A stretch of DNA of 64,000 nucleotides from Microbacterium sp. SY138. GTDB lineage: Bacteria; Actinomycetota; Actinomycetes; Actinomycetales; Microbacteriaceae. The position numbers were made by a program, and so were the translations under genes. Under the pieces are notes generated by a model. That model worked only from the letters and a program-made list of their open reading frames with translations. It was not told the origin of the DNA and made no database searches. Within the stretch, counting starts at the first letter, position 1; the number at the start of each line of letters is the position of its first letter. Shown in pieces: positions 7,758 through 16,156 of the stretch. Location of the stretch: the NCBI RefSeq assembly GCF_039729145.1, contig NZ_CP155793.1, positions 3,410,001-3,474,000 of the forward strand. Reading direction: 5' to 3'.

Positions 7758-8771
7758 TCAGACCAGGCGCGACTTCGGCGACACCGAGTAGGTGTTCTCG
7801 GCGTCGCGGTTGACCGTGTCGCCGAGGGCCGCGTCGATCGCCGCCATCGTGTCGGCGTCGAGCTTGACGCCCGAGGCCTTGACGGTCTCGGCGAGCTGCT
7901 CCGGACGAGAGGCCCCGACCAGCGCCGCGGCCACGTTCGGGTTCTGCAGCACCCACGCGATCGCGAGCTGCGGCATCGACAGGCCGGCCTGTTCGGCGAT
8001 CGGCTTCAGGCGCTGGACGGCGGTGAGGATGTCGTCCTGCAGGAAGCTCTTGATGAAGTCGGCGCCGCTGTGCGGGTCGGTGGCGCGCGAGCCCTCCGGC
8101 ACCGGCTGACCCGGCAGGTACTTGCCACTGAGCACGCCCTGCGCCATCGGCGACCAGACGATCTGCGAGATGCCGAGCTCTTCGGACGCCGGGACGACCT
8201 TGCCCTCGATCACACGCCACAGCATCGAGTACTGGGGCTGGTTCGAGATGAGCTGGATGCCGAGCTGCTTCGCGAGGGCGTGCCCTTCGCGCAGCTGCTC
8301 CGCAGTCCACTCCGAGACGCCGATGTAGAGCGCCTTGCCCTGGCGGACGACGTCGGCGAAGGCCTGGAACGTCTCCTCCAGCGGGGTCTCGTAGTCGAAG
8401 CGGTGTGCCTGGTACAGATCGACGTAGTCGGTGCCGAGGCGCGCGAGCGAACCGTTGATCGATTCGAAGATGTGCTTGCGGCTCAGGCCGGTGTCGTTCG
8501 GCCCCTTCGGACCGGTCGGGAAGTAGACCTTCGTGAAGATCTCCAGGCCTTCGCGGCGCTGCCCCTCCAGGGCCTTGCCGAGCACGACCTCCGCCGCCGT
8601 GTTGGCGTACGTGTCGGCGGTGTCGAAGGTGGTGATTCCGGCGTCGAGGGCGGCGTGGACGGTCTTGACGGCGGCGTCGTCGCCGACCTGCGAGGCGTGG
8701 GTGACCCAGTTGCCGTAGGTGATCTCCGAGACCTTGAGACCGCTGTTGCCGAGATAGCGATAGTTGACCAT
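7758..8771 (-). CDS. Aldo/keto reductase (Kv-beta/YghZ-like)
   Basis: A 337-residue NADPH-dependent oxidoreductase with a TIM-barrel fold. The catalytic tetrad is visible: D50 (TTFDTADTY), Y55, K81 (EIFTKVY) and H123 (LYQAHRFD). A C-terminal NADP-binding segment reads VGASRPEQLAETVKA. The opening NYRYLGNSGLKVSEITYG is typical of the Kv-channel beta-subunit-like branch. It reduces aldehydes or ketones in the cytosol; the physiological substrate is unknown. It is monocistronic, convergent with the importer operon. Confidence 0.9.
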   Translation of the reverse strand: MVNYRYLGNSGLKVSEITYGNWVTHASQVGDDAAVKTVHAALDAGITTFDTADTYANTAAEVVLGKALEGQRREGLEIFTKVYFPTGPKGPNDTGLSRKHIFESINGSLARLGTDYVDLYQAHRFDYETPLEETFQAFADVVRQGKALYIGVSEWTAEQLREGHALAKQLGIQLISNQPQYSMLWRVIEGKVVPASEELGISQIVWSPMAQGVLSGKYLPGQPVPEGSRATDPHSGADFIKSFLQDDILTAVQRLKPIAEQAGLSMPQLAIAWVLQNPNVAAALVGASRPEQLAETVKASGVKLDADTMAAIDAALGDTVNRDAENTYSVSPKSRLV

Positions 8772-8824
8772 GGATCAACGCTACTGGCTGACACCGTCAG
8801 CGGGGCCGGACGCGAGGGAAGAGC

Positions 8825-9127
8825 TCAGGCCGACGCAGGAGCGGCGCGTGCCCGGAGCACGGCGACCACCCCGCCGAGCATCAACAGGGCTGCCGCGAAG
8901 GCGCTGATGATGTAGAACGCTCGCACTCCGGGGAGGGAGACGCCCGCCGAGATCATGAAGGTATCGGCCAGCGCCATGCCCGGGGCGAATGAGGCGAAGA
9001 AGAAGCCCGGGGCTCCGAGCATGAGCAGACTCAGGAAGCCGGCAGCCGCGATCATCGGAGTGGCCCCCGACGTCATCGCGATCACACCGAGGGCGAGGGC
9101 GAGCACGACTCCCACCCCGAGAATCAT
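8825..9127 (-). CDS. Small membrane protein, probable C-terminal part of a split gene
   Basis: A 100-residue, almost wholly hydrophobic protein with about three transmembrane helices (MILGVGVVLALALGVIAM, IAAAGFLSLLMLGAPGFFFASF, VRAFYIISAFAAALLMLGGVVAVL). No convincing ribosome binding site precedes the ATG. The frame continues upstream to 9176, and losing one unit of the 5-bp repeat at 9164-9182 would join it in frame to the 57-residue reading frame upstream. It is therefore most likely the C-terminal part of one membrane protein of about 172 residues. Function unknown. Confidence 0.55.
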   Translation of the reverse strand: MILGVGVVLALALGVIAMTSGATPMIAAAGFLSLLMLGAPGFFFASFAPGMALADTFMISAGVSLPGVRAFYIISAFAAALLMLGGVVAVLRARAAPASA

Positions 9128-9163
9128 GAAGGTCGTCGGCGCGTTGAGCGACTCACCCGCTCC

Positions 9164-9182
9164 GCTCAGCTCAGCTCAGCTC
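9164..9182. repeat. Pentanucleotide tandem repeat interrupting a gene
   Basis: GCTCAGCTCAGCTCAGCTC contains nearly four copies of AGCTC (GAGCT on the coding strand). It creates the TGA stop at 9166-9168. One unit fewer restores a continuous reading frame between the flanking open frames. Confidence 0.8.
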
Positions 9183-9339
9183 GGATCTGGTCGAGAGTGA
9201 GCCCGGGAGCGGCCGCGAGAGGCGTCCACTCCAAGATCTGCACCGCGGCGAGCGCAGCATAGATCGTGACGGCGAGCACACCGGCGATCGAGATCCACAG
9301 CGTCTGCATCCGCATGGTCCGACACTGCATCCGAGTCAT
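9166..9339 (-). CDS. Small membrane protein, probable N-terminal part of a split gene
   Basis: A 57-codon frame with one transmembrane helix (TLWISIAGVLAVTIYAALAAVQIL) followed by EWTPLAAAPGLTLDQIRAEL. Four in-frame ATGs (9339, 9330, 9315, 9309) are possible starts; 9339 lies 10 bases after the MocR-type gene stop, suggesting cotranscription with it. The frame ends inside a pentanucleotide repeat. Without one repeat unit it would read through into the three-helix frame at 8825-9127. Function unknown. Confidence 0.5.
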   Translation of the reverse strand: MTRMQCRTMRMQTLWISIAGVLAVTIYAALAAVQILEWTPLAAAPGLTLDQIRAELS

Positions 9340-9349
9340 GCGGGTCAGC

Positions 9350-10822
9350 CTAGGAAGACATCCCGAGAGTCTCCCGATACTCGCGCCAGGCCGCTCCGAG
9401 GCGGCGGATGCCCTCGGCGAGCACATCGTCGGGGGCGGTGAAGGGGATGCGGATGTGATCGTCCGGCGACGCGGAAACGGCGAACGCCGCACTTCCGGCG
9501 ATCGAGACACCGTGTGCGGCCGCCGTTCGGGCGAGCGCTGCTGCTGACCCCACGGGCACCCGCACCCATAGCGACAGCCCGCCACGGGGCGGCTCGACCG
9601 TCCAGTCGGGCAGGTGCTCTGCCATCAGTCGCTGCAGCAGCCGGAGCCGCTCCTGATGGATGCGGCTGTTCGCGCGGCGCAGGTCGTCGGCGCGGGCGAT
9701 CAGATCGAGAGCGAGCAGCTGACCCGGCACGCTGGTGGACTGGTCGGCGAGCTGACGCGCGCCACGCAGCCGTCGTACGAGCACGGGGTCCGCCCGCAAC
9801 CAGCCGATCCGCAGGCCCGCCCACACCCACTTCGACACCGACTCGACCACGATGACGGGCGCGTCGGCGCGCTCGGCGGCGAGCGTGGGCGGCACCACCC
9901 CGTCGAAGGAGATGCCGGCGAGCACGCGATCCTCGATGACCGGAACGCCGTACTGCGCGGCGAGCGCGGCCACCCGATGCCGAGCAGCTGCAGGCAGGCG
10001 CGACCCGGTCGGGTTCTGGTGATGCGGGTTGAGGGCGACGAGTACCGGACGCAGACGAGCGAGGGCCTGCTCCAGCGCGTCGACGTCGAGACCGTCGTCG
10101 CCCATCGGGACGCCGTGCACCGAACCGCCGCGCAGGCCGACCGAATCAGTGACGCCCGGCCAGGTGATCTCCTCGGCGAGCACGATGTCGCCTGGGCCCA
10201 CGAGCGCGTTGACGACGAGACTGATGGCCTGCTGCGCGCCGTGCGTGACGAGGATCTGCTCCGGTGTGGTCGGTGTTCCCTCGGCGGCGTACATGTCGGC
10301 GATGAGGGTGCGCAGCGCAGGCAGGCCCGCAGGGTCGGTCTCCGGCAGCAGGGCGAGGTCGAGCCGCGGCTTGTGATCGCGAATGAGCTGCACCCCGAGG
10401 TCGGAGATCTGCGGCACGGTGCGCAGGAGATCGATCGCGTTCGGCAGCGCCGAGAAGAGGGCCTCTCCGCGTCCTGGTCGTGAGGCAGGCACGGCGGTTG
10501 CAGCTGTCCCGGCGATGCGGGTGCCGCTCCCCTGCCGCCGGTCGACGAGACCGCGGTCTGCGAGGTCGCCGTACGCAGCGACGACCGTGCCGCGCGAGAC
10601 GGACCCTGCCGCTGCCAGTGCGCGCTCCGCGGGCAGCCGGTCCCCCGGGCGCAGCTCTCCACTTGCGATCAGACCCTCGATGCCTCGCGCGAGCCGGGCG
10701 GCGAGAGTGCCGTCTCCCTGTGTCCAGCGGCCGAGCCGCGCCGAGAGCGCCTCCGAGGACACGTCACCTGCGTGGACGAGAGATGCCGCTCGTACCGCAG
10801 GAATGGCCGATACCTGATCCAT
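9350..10822 (-). CDS. MocR/PdxR-type regulator (GntR helix-turn-helix plus aminotransferase domain)
   Basis: A 490-residue fusion. An N-terminal GntR winged helix (about 45-115) has LIASGELRPGDRLPAERALAAAGSVSRGTVVAAYGDL. A fold-type I aminotransferase-like domain follows (about 150-485) with HGAQQAISLVVNAL, LNPHHQNPTG, the ED of VIEDRV and the PLP-binding Lys in ESVSKWVWAGLRIGW. Such proteins sense PLP or an aldimine and often control vitamin B6 or amino-acid genes. ATG at 10822 is used; ATG at 10855 is possible and neither has a clear ribosome binding site. Five ATTGGNCC-like boxes around the start suggest autoregulation. Downstream it appears to be cotranscribed with the split membrane-protein gene. 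Confidence 0.85.
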   Translation of the reverse strand: MDQVSAIPAVRAASLVHAGDVSSEALSARLGRWTQGDGTLAARLARGIEGLIASGELRPGDRLPAERALAAAGSVSRGTVVAAYGDLADRGLVDRRQGSGTRIAGTAATAVPASRPGRGEALFSALPNAIDLLRTVPQISDLGVQLIRDHKPRLDLALLPETDPAGLPALRTLIADMYAAEGTPTTPEQILVTHGAQQAISLVVNALVGPGDIVLAEEITWPGVTDSVGLRGGSVHGVPMGDDGLDVDALEQALARLRPVLVALNPHHQNPTGSRLPAAARHRVAALAAQYGVPVIEDRVLAGISFDGVVPPTLAAERADAPVIVVESVSKWVWAGLRIGWLRADPVLVRRLRGARQLADQSTSVPGQLLALDLIARADDLRRANSRIHQERLRLLQRLMAEHLPDWTVEPPRGGLSLWVRVPVGSAAALARTAAAHGVSIAGSAAFAVSASPDDHIRIPFTAPDDVLAEGIRRLGAAWREYRETLGMSS

Positions 10823-10934
10823 TGGCCCGCTATTGGCCCTGTCCTTCACGCTCATGAGAACCGATTCTGGACCAATGAACACGCACCTCGCCAGCCGTCC
10901 TTCAGAGACTGGACCGATCAATCCCGATTGGACC
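10821..10934. promoter_or_regulatory. Cluster of five ATTGGNCC-like boxes, probable MocR operator
   Basis: ATTGGCCC occurs at 10821-10828 and 10832-10839 (11 bp apart, direct). Its inverted form GGACCAAT is at 10869-10876 and a variant GGACCGAT at 10911-10918; ATTGGACC is at 10927-10934. The cluster spans the divergent starts of the MocR-type regulator and the 102-residue gene. MocR regulators typically bind spaced direct and inverted repeats. Confidence 0.45.
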
Positions 10935-11183
10935 ATCGCGCAGCTCCTGGAGTGGCTCAGCGATGATGTCCGCCAGCACGATGTCATGCTTCAGCATCCG
11001 CTCGCCCGCATCGAGGCACTGATGACCGGGGTGCGCTGGGCACACACCCCGTCGACCGTGGCGTTGATCCGCTCGATCGCCGCCGCCGTCCGCGACGAAC
11101 CGGTGCGGGGAAGCATCCGGATCAGCGAGCTCTCCCCGCAGCAGGCGCCACCGATGCCGGAGCGGATTCCCCAACCCGCCTGA
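10875..11183 (+). CDS. Hypothetical 102-residue protein
   Basis: Small soluble protein divergent from the MocR-type regulator. Third codon positions are strongly GC-rich, supporting coding. A central helical region (WTIAQLLEWLSDDVRQHDVMLQ, then ALIRSIAAAVRDEP) is followed by a proline-rich end. ATG at 10875 is preferred; an upstream ATG (10854) and a TTG (10833) are in frame. No family was recognised. Boxes shared with the MocR promoter overlap its start, so it may be under the same control. Confidence 0.5.
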   Translation: MNTHLASRPSETGPINPDWTIAQLLEWLSDDVRQHDVMLQHPLARIEALMTGVRWAHTPSTVALIRSIAAAVRDEPVRGSIRISELSPQQAPPMPERIPQPA

Positions 11184-11223
11184 CCGGAGCCTCGCGCAGC
11201 CTCGCCGCACCGCGATGCCCGGT

Positions 11224-12864
11224 TCAGCCGATCGTCGGGCGAACGAGCTGCTCCTGCTCCTCGAGCGTCTGCGCCTGCGCGCGCTTCTCCGCCCGTTCCC
11301 GCTCCTGCGCCTCGGCCGCCTCTCGGCGTTCCGCACGCGTCTGCGGCTCACCGGAGCCGGCCTCCGCTTGTATCCCCTGGGACTGATCCGTCACGATCTG
11401 CGCACGGTCTCGGAAGCCCTCGGCCGTCACCTTGTCGAGGGCGACCTGCTTGCGGATCGCGGCGGCTTTCTCGTAGAGGCTCGGATCACCGTAGCTCGTC
11501 AGCACCTTCACCAGCACCGGCAGCAGCTCGATCATGAAGAACAGCGCGGCGATGAGGATGTGCGCCCACAGGATCGAGGGCTCCTTCTCGCTCAGCCGGT
11601 TCAATCCGCTGATCTGACTGAGCAGGCCGACCGCTCCGGCGTTGCCCTGCGCGACCGCATCGGCGCGGGCGTTGTACGCGGCGAGCGCCTGATCGTAGGA
11701 GTCGCGAGCTGTCGGCAGCTGCGACTTCGCCTGCTCGCGGTTCTGCGCCTCGGACGACGAGGTGTTCTCCTTCGCCGCAGTGCCGGCCGCGGCGAGCTCC
11801 TCGTTGGCGGTGCGCAGCTGAGCGGCGAGGGCGTCGTAAGTCTGCTGAGCCTCGGCGAGCTGCGCCTTGGCGGCGTCCGAACTGGCGCCCTGGCCGTTGA
11901 CGCCGGTGCAGCCGGGAACGGTGCCGGCGCCCTCACCCGTGAGCTCGCACTGGTACAGCACGCGCGCCTGGTCGATCACGGCCTGCTGGGCGGTCATCTT
12001 CGCGGTCACGTCGTCGACCGTGGCCTGAGCCGCGGACTCGGTCGCCGACGAGGAGTCGGTGCCGGCGACGATGCCGGTCGCCGCCTGGTTCTCGAGTTCG
12101 GCGACCTTGGCGGATGCCGCGTCGAGTGCGATCTTCTCCGGGCCGTTCTCGAGCGCCTCCTGGTCGGACTGCGACTGGGTGATGTTGGTGGAGGCGACCT
12201 CGCGGGCGATGTCGTTGTGGAAGATCTGCAGCACGAGTGGCTCGGCCACGACGAAGCCGATGATCGCGGCCATGATCACGCGCGGGATCGCAAGCCCGAT
12301 GAGTCGCCAGACGTTCCTGGTCGAGCTCATGGTCGATGTGAGGAATCGGTCGAGGTTGAAGATGATGAGCGCCCAGACGAGCGCCAGGGGCACGGCCAAC
12401 CAGACGGCCGCCTGCACCCCGGTGGTGAGTGCGAAGAGCATCGAGATCGCCGAGACGAGCGCGGTGCCGGCGAGCACGAAGAACATCTGCACGAAGCGCG
12501 GGGTCTCGCCGGGAACACGGTCGAGGATCTCGCCCTCCGCACCGCCGAGAATCGCGAGGGTTCGCGCGCGCGAACCGGGAGTGCGCGGTGCGCGCTTCGC
12601 GCGGGGAGGGCGGATGCGCGGCTCCCGCGGCGGCTTCACCGGAGCGGGTTCTTCGGCGGCGGAATCGTCCGCGGCGATCGCGTCGGCAATCGGGGTCGTC
12701 TCTGCGGGCACGGACTCGGGCACCTCACGGGTGGCGTGGTCGGTGCCGGTGGGCTCGAACTCACGCAGGAAGTCGAGGTCATCCGTGACGGCGTCGGGTT
12801 CGCCGTCGAGGATGATCCGACCCTGCGAGTCGTAGCGACCCGGTCGATGGGCGGAATAGGGCAT
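11224..12864 (-). CDS. DUF4407 membrane protein with periplasmic-type coiled coil
   Basis: A 546-residue protein. A 110-residue Pro/Arg-rich cytoplasmic head is followed by three helices around 125-210 (FVQMFFVLAGTALVSAISMLFALTTG; AVWLAVPLALVWALIIFNLDRFL; VIMAAIIGFVVAEPLVL), then about 200 residues of Ala/Gln/Glu-rich coiled coil with a Cys pair (YQCELT...VPGCTG), a fourth helix near 435 (AHILIAALFFMIELLPVLVKVL) and a charged coiled-coil tail. The NLDRFL and EPLVL motifs are those of DUF4407 proteins. Function unknown; topology resembles sensors or structural proteins rather than transporters. Confidence 0.85.
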   Translation of the reverse strand: MPYSAHRPGRYDSQGRIILDGEPDAVTDDLDFLREFEPTGTDHATREVPESVPAETTPIADAIAADDSAAEEPAPVKPPREPRIRPPRAKRAPRTPGSRARTLAILGGAEGEILDRVPGETPRFVQMFFVLAGTALVSAISMLFALTTGVQAAVWLAVPLALVWALIIFNLDRFLTSTMSSTRNVWRLIGLAIPRVIMAAIIGFVVAEPLVLQIFHNDIAREVASTNITQSQSDQEALENGPEKIALDAASAKVAELENQAATGIVAGTDSSSATESAAQATVDDVTAKMTAQQAVIDQARVLYQCELTGEGAGTVPGCTGVNGQGASSDAAKAQLAEAQQTYDALAAQLRTANEELAAAGTAAKENTSSSEAQNREQAKSQLPTARDSYDQALAAYNARADAVAQGNAGAVGLLSQISGLNRLSEKEPSILWAHILIAALFFMIELLPVLVKVLTSYGDPSLYEKAAAIRKQVALDKVTAEGFRDRAQIVTDQSQGIQAEAGSGEPQTRAERREAAEAQERERAEKRAQAQTLEEQEQLVRPTIG

Positions 12865-12950
12865 TCGAACAATCTACGAAACCTCGCCTGTGCATCGCGT
12901 GGAAGAGTGCTTTGAGCGACTCACAGGTTGGACGACGCAACCGTGACGGA

Positions 12951-13523
12951 TCACTCCGCGGGAAGCAGCCGATCGAGGGCCGCGGCGTAGGCCGACAGTC
13001 CGTCCTCGAGCGTGAAGTGGCCTGCCGCAGCGAGCGTGCCGAGCCCGTGGATCAGTCCCCACAGCGCGACGACATCTGTCGGTCGATCGAGGCCGACTGC
13101 CGCCGCCCCCTCGGCGAGCACCGCCTCGAGCCCGTCGATCAACGGCGCCATGGTGGGAGTCGGGGATCCGGGCACGCAGACCGTCGGGTCGTAGACGGCG
13201 TCGAACGCGTGCGGGTGCTCGACGGCGAAGCTGATGTACGCCGAGCCCCCGTCGGCGAGCGCGGCCCGCGGGGTCGAGGCCTTCTCGGCAGCGGTGCTCA
13301 CCTGGCCCAGGAGATCGGCCATGCTGCGCTCGGCGATCGCCTTGAGCAGTCCCAGGCGGTCGGAGAAGTGATGGTACGGGGCGTTGTGGCTGACGTTCGC
13401 GGCCCTGGCGACCTCGCGCAGGCTGATCTCCGCCGCGGGCATCCGCTCCAGCAGCTGCATGGCGGCGTCTTCCAGAGCACGGGCGAGATCGCCGTGGTGG
13501 TACCCGTCCTTGGAACTTGACAT
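12951..13523 (-). CDS. TetR-family regulator
   Basis: A 190-residue repressor. The N-terminal helix-turn-helix (about 5-55) reads HHGDLARALEDAAMQLLERMP, ISLREVARAANVSHNAPYHHF, followed by a C-terminal TetR ligand domain. ATG at 13523 is preferred to ATG at 13532 because GGAGAGG sits 9 bases before it but abuts the earlier one. It diverges from a flavoprotein oxidoreductase gene; a 43-bp imperfect palindrome in the gap is its likely operator. It probably represses both genes and responds to an electrophile, quinone or drug (inferred from the neighbour). Confidence 0.88.
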   Translation of the reverse strand: MSSSKDGYHHGDLARALEDAAMQLLERMPAAEISLREVARAANVSHNAPYHHFSDRLGLLKAIAERSMADLLGQVSTAAEKASTPRAALADGGSAYISFAVEHPHAFDAVYDPTVCVPGSPTPTMAPLIDGLEAVLAEGAAAVGLDRPTDVVALWGLIHGLGTLAAAGHFTLEDGLSAYAAALDRLLPAE

Positions 13524-13537
13524 GAGCAACATCCTCT

Positions 13538-13580
13538 CCTATCTTGACAGTGTCCACCAGCTTGACACTGTCCAGATAGG
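13538..13580. promoter_or_regulatory. 43-bp imperfect palindrome, probable TetR operator
   Basis: CCTATC, two bases, GACAGTGTC, ten bases, GACACTGTC, two bases, GATAGG form a near-perfect inverted repeat. It also contains a direct repeat CTTGACANTGTCCA with an 18-bp period, and its TTGACA elements could serve as -35 boxes. It occupies most of the 65-bp gap between the TetR gene and the oxidoreductase gene. Confidence 0.7.
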
Positions 13581-13588
13581 AACCGGAA

Positions 13589-14212
13589 ATGCCCGCTCTC
13601 GTGATCGACGGCCACCCCGACGCCCGCTCCCTGACCGCCGCTCTCGCCCAGCGCTACGCCGCAGGGCACGGCGACGCCCGTGTGCTCGCCCTCCGCGACC
13701 TCGACTTCGACCCGAACCTGCGCTTCGGCTACCGCGAGCGCATGACGCTCGAGCCCGACCTCGTCGAGGCGAAGCGCGCGCTGCAGGACGCCGACACGAT
13801 CGTCATCGCGACGCCGCTGTGGTGGGGGTCGGTGCCCGCGCTGCTCAAGGGCTTCTTCGACCGCGCCCTGCTGCCGCAGCAGGAGTACCGCTACACGAAG
13901 CTCGGGCTCGTCGAGGGACTGCTGCCCGCGCGAAGGGGCAGGCTGCTGCTGCTCGCGGACACGCCCTGGTACTTCACACCCTTCACGGGGCTGCCCGCCC
14001 AGACCCACGTCGCCCGAGGCACGATGCGCTTCTGCGGGATCCGCTCGGTGCGCACCCATCGCATGCTCGGCGTGAAGGATGCGAGCGAGACCACGATCTC
14101 CCGGTGGCTCGACCGCGCCGAGCACCTCGGCGCCGTCGACGCCCGCCGTGCCGGCCGGCCTCAGGCCATCGCGGCGGAGGCGGCCTCATCCTCGGTCGTG
14201 GCGACCAGCTGA
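13589..14212 (+). CDS. Flavodoxin-fold NAD(P)H dehydrogenase (quinone)-like protein
   Basis: A 207-residue protein of the NQO/MdaB flavodoxin-like family. [18 protein letters not shown] is the FMN/FAD phosphate region, [21 protein letters not shown] is the conserved substrate/flavin loop, and DTPWYFTPF follows. It reduces quinones or related electrophiles with two electrons in the cytosol. It is controlled by the divergent TetR gene. Its last 52 bases overlap the 3' end of rlmN on the other strand, so the C-terminal tail [15 protein letters not shown] may be an extension by stop loss. Confidence 0.85.
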   Translation: MPALVIDGHPDARSLTAALAQRYAAGHGDARVLALRDLDFDPNLRFGYRERMTLEPDLVEAKRALQDADTIVIATPLWWGSVPALLKGFFDRALLPQQEYRYTKLGLVEGLLPARRGRLLLLADTPWYFTPFTGLPAQTHVARGTMRFCGIRSVRTHRMLGVKDASETTISRWLDRAEHLGAVDARRAGRPQAIAAEAASSSVVATS

Positions 14213-15462
14213 CCGCAGGCGCCGTCGATCTCCTTGCCGCGGGTGTCGCGGAGAGTCGTCGGGATGCCGGCGTCGTTGAGCCTGCGCACGAACTCGTTTG
14301 TGACGTCTTTCTCCGACGCCGTCCAGATCGAGCCCGGCGTGGGATTCAGCGGGATCGGGTTCACGTGCACCCAGCCGCGTCCACGCTGGTTGAGCTTCTC
14401 CGCCAGCAGATCGGCACGCCAGGCGTGATCGTTCATGTCCTTGATCAGGGCGTACTCGATCGAGACGCGGCGACCGGTCTTGGCGTAATAGTCGTAGGCG
14501 GCGTCGAGGGCCTCGTCGACCTTCCAGCGCGAATTCACCGGGATGAGCTCGTCACGCAGGTGGTCGTCGGGGGCGTGCAGCGACAGCGCGAAGGTCACCG
14601 GGATGTTCTCGTCGGCGAGCTTCTTGATCGCGGGCACCAGGCCCACCGTCGAGACCGTGATGCCGCGGGCGCTCATCCCGAGCCCGTCCGGCTGCGGAGC
14701 GACCATCGAGCGCACCGCATCCATCACGCGCTTGTAGTTGGCGAGCGGCTCGCCCATCCCCATGAAGACGATGTTCGAGACGCGCTCCATGCTGTGGTCG
14801 TCGGACTTCTTGCCGCCCAGACCGCCCTCGGCGATGAGCCGGTTGGCGCGCACGATCTGTTCGATGATCTCGGCGGTCGACATGTTGCGGGTCAGGCCCG
14901 CCTGGCCGGTCGCGCAGAACGGGCAGTTCATGCCGCAGCCGGCCTGGCTCGACACGCACAGCGTGATGCGGCCGGGGTAGCGCATGAGAACCGACTCGAC
15001 CAGGGCGCCGTCGTGCAGGCGCCACAGGAACTTGATCGTGTCGCCGCGGTCGGTCTCGAGGCGGCGGACCTCGGTGAGCAGCGGCGGGAGCATCCCGGCG
15101 ACGAGCTGCTCGCGGGTGTCGGCCGGGAGGTCGGTCATCTGCTCGGGGTCCGACGTGTAGTGACGGAAGTAGTGCGTCGACAGCTGCTTGGCACGGAAGC
15201 CGGGCAGGCCGAGCTCTTTCACCTTCTCGACGCGCTCGGCCGGCGTGAGGTCAGCCAGGTGCACCGGCGGCTTGCCGCGCTTGGGGCTCGCGAACTGCAG
15301 CAGTGGACGCCCCTCGGCGTCCTTCTGCTGGGTCCATCCCTCGGTGGCAGGGCGCACCTGTGGCTTCCTGGTCTCGCGCACCTTGCCCTGGGCGGGGCGT
15401 CCCTGCGGGGCGGACGCGGATGCTGCGGGGCGCGTCTCGCGCGTGCGGGGAGTCTCGGTCAT
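14161..15462 (-). CDS. rlmN: 23S rRNA (adenine2503-C2)-methyltransferase RlmN
   Basis: A 433-residue radical SAM enzyme that methylates A2503 of 23S rRNA and A37 of some tRNAs. The cluster motif CxxxCxxC is at C176, C180 and C183 in [11 protein letters not shown], followed by [10 protein letters not shown] and VSTVGLVP. The family is usually about 350-380 residues; the excess is a 50-residue basic, Pro/Ala-rich N-terminal tail. GGAGG is 3 bases before the ATG. It overlaps the convergent oxidoreductase gene by 52 bases at its 3' end. Confidence 0.95.
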   Translation of the reverse strand: MTETPRTRETRPAASASAPQGRPAQGKVRETRKPQVRPATEGWTQQKDAEGRPLLQFASPKRGKPPVHLADLTPAERVEKVKELGLPGFRAKQLSTHYFRHYTSDPEQMTDLPADTREQLVAGMLPPLLTEVRRLETDRGDTIKFLWRLHDGALVESVLMRYPGRITLCVSSQAGCGMNCPFCATGQAGLTRNMSTAEIIEQIVRANRLIAEGGLGGKKSDDHSMERVSNIVFMGMGEPLANYKRVMDAVRSMVAPQPDGLGMSARGITVSTVGLVPAIKKLADENIPVTFALSLHAPDDHLRDELIPVNSRWKVDEALDAAYDYYAKTGRRVSIEYALIKDMNDHAWRADLLAEKLNQRGRGWVHVNPIPLNPTPGSIWTASEKDVTNEFVRRLNDAGIPTTLRDTRGKEIDGACGQLVATTEDEAASAAMA

Positions 15463-15533
15463 ACCCTCCAGGGTACGCGGTGGCGGATGGGAAGGCCCTG
15501 GGGCGCGGGCGGTGACCTCTCTAGACTGAGCCC

Positions 15534-16094
15534 ATGGATGCCGTGCTGTGGATCATCGCGATCGTCGTCGGCCTGATCGTCGTCGTGGCGATCCTCGCCA
15601 TCGCGGTCCGCGGCATGCGCCCCAAGCTGCCAGAGCCGCAGGTGTTCACCCCGTCGCCGACGACCGCGCGCACGGCTCCCGCTTCGTCGGCGTCGACGGC
15701 CGTCTCCGGTTTGACGCCGAGCGTGATCGCCGAGATCGACCGGCTCGTCGGGGCCGGGCAGAAGATCCACGCCATCAAGCTGTACCGCGACCACTCGGGC
15801 GTCGGCCTCAAGGAAGCGAAGGACCGCATCGACCACTGGTCGGTCAGCACCACGGCGCCGCACCTCGCCGCCGTGTCGAACGCCACGGCCACGCGCTCGT
15901 CGATCACCCCGATGGTCGCGACCCCTTCGTCCGTGCGTGCGTCGCTGCCGGCTTCGGTGGCCTCCGAGATCGACCGGATGGTCGCTGGGGGTTCCGCCAT
16001 CGCCGCGATCAAGGCGCTCCGCGAGCACACGGGACTCGGACTCAAGGAATCGAAGGACCTGATTGAGGCCTGGCCGCACACCCACGCGTCCTGA
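15534..16094 (+). CDS. Membrane-anchored protein with two L7/L12 C-terminal-like domains
   Basis: A 186-residue protein. An N-terminal helix ([23 protein letters not shown]) anchors it. Two copies of a short alpha-beta unit follow: [20 protein letters not shown] with [11 protein letters not shown] (about 64-103), and [21 protein letters not shown] with [11 protein letters not shown] (about 143-181). The AIK...GLKE(A/S)KD pattern is that of the ribosomal protein L7/L12 C-terminal domain, which recruits translation factors. Here it is at the membrane, so its role is unknown. The gene diverges from rlmN; the promoter region is short (71 bp). Confidence 0.75.
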   Translation: MDAVLWIIAIVVGLIVVVAILAIAVRGMRPKLPEPQVFTPSPTTARTAPASSASTAVSGLTPSVIAEIDRLVGAGQKIHAIKLYRDHSGVGLKEAKDRIDHWSVSTTAPHLAAVSNATATRSSITPMVATPSSVRASLPASVASEIDRMVAGGSAIAAIKALREHTGLGLKESKDLIEAWPHTHAS

Positions 16095-16156
16095 CCAACT
16101 TGTCATTACAGGCTGCGCCCGGGAGAATGGACGTGCCCGCCCGATGAAGGAGCCCC

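Noticed and set aside
11215..12915. A 566-codon plus-strand open frame
   Set aside because: Antisense to the DUF4407 gene; no recognisable domain and Leu/Arg/Gly-rich shadow composition.
13384..15576. A 730-codon plus-strand open frame
   Set aside because: Covers the oxidoreductase in another frame and antisense rlmN; no coherent domain.
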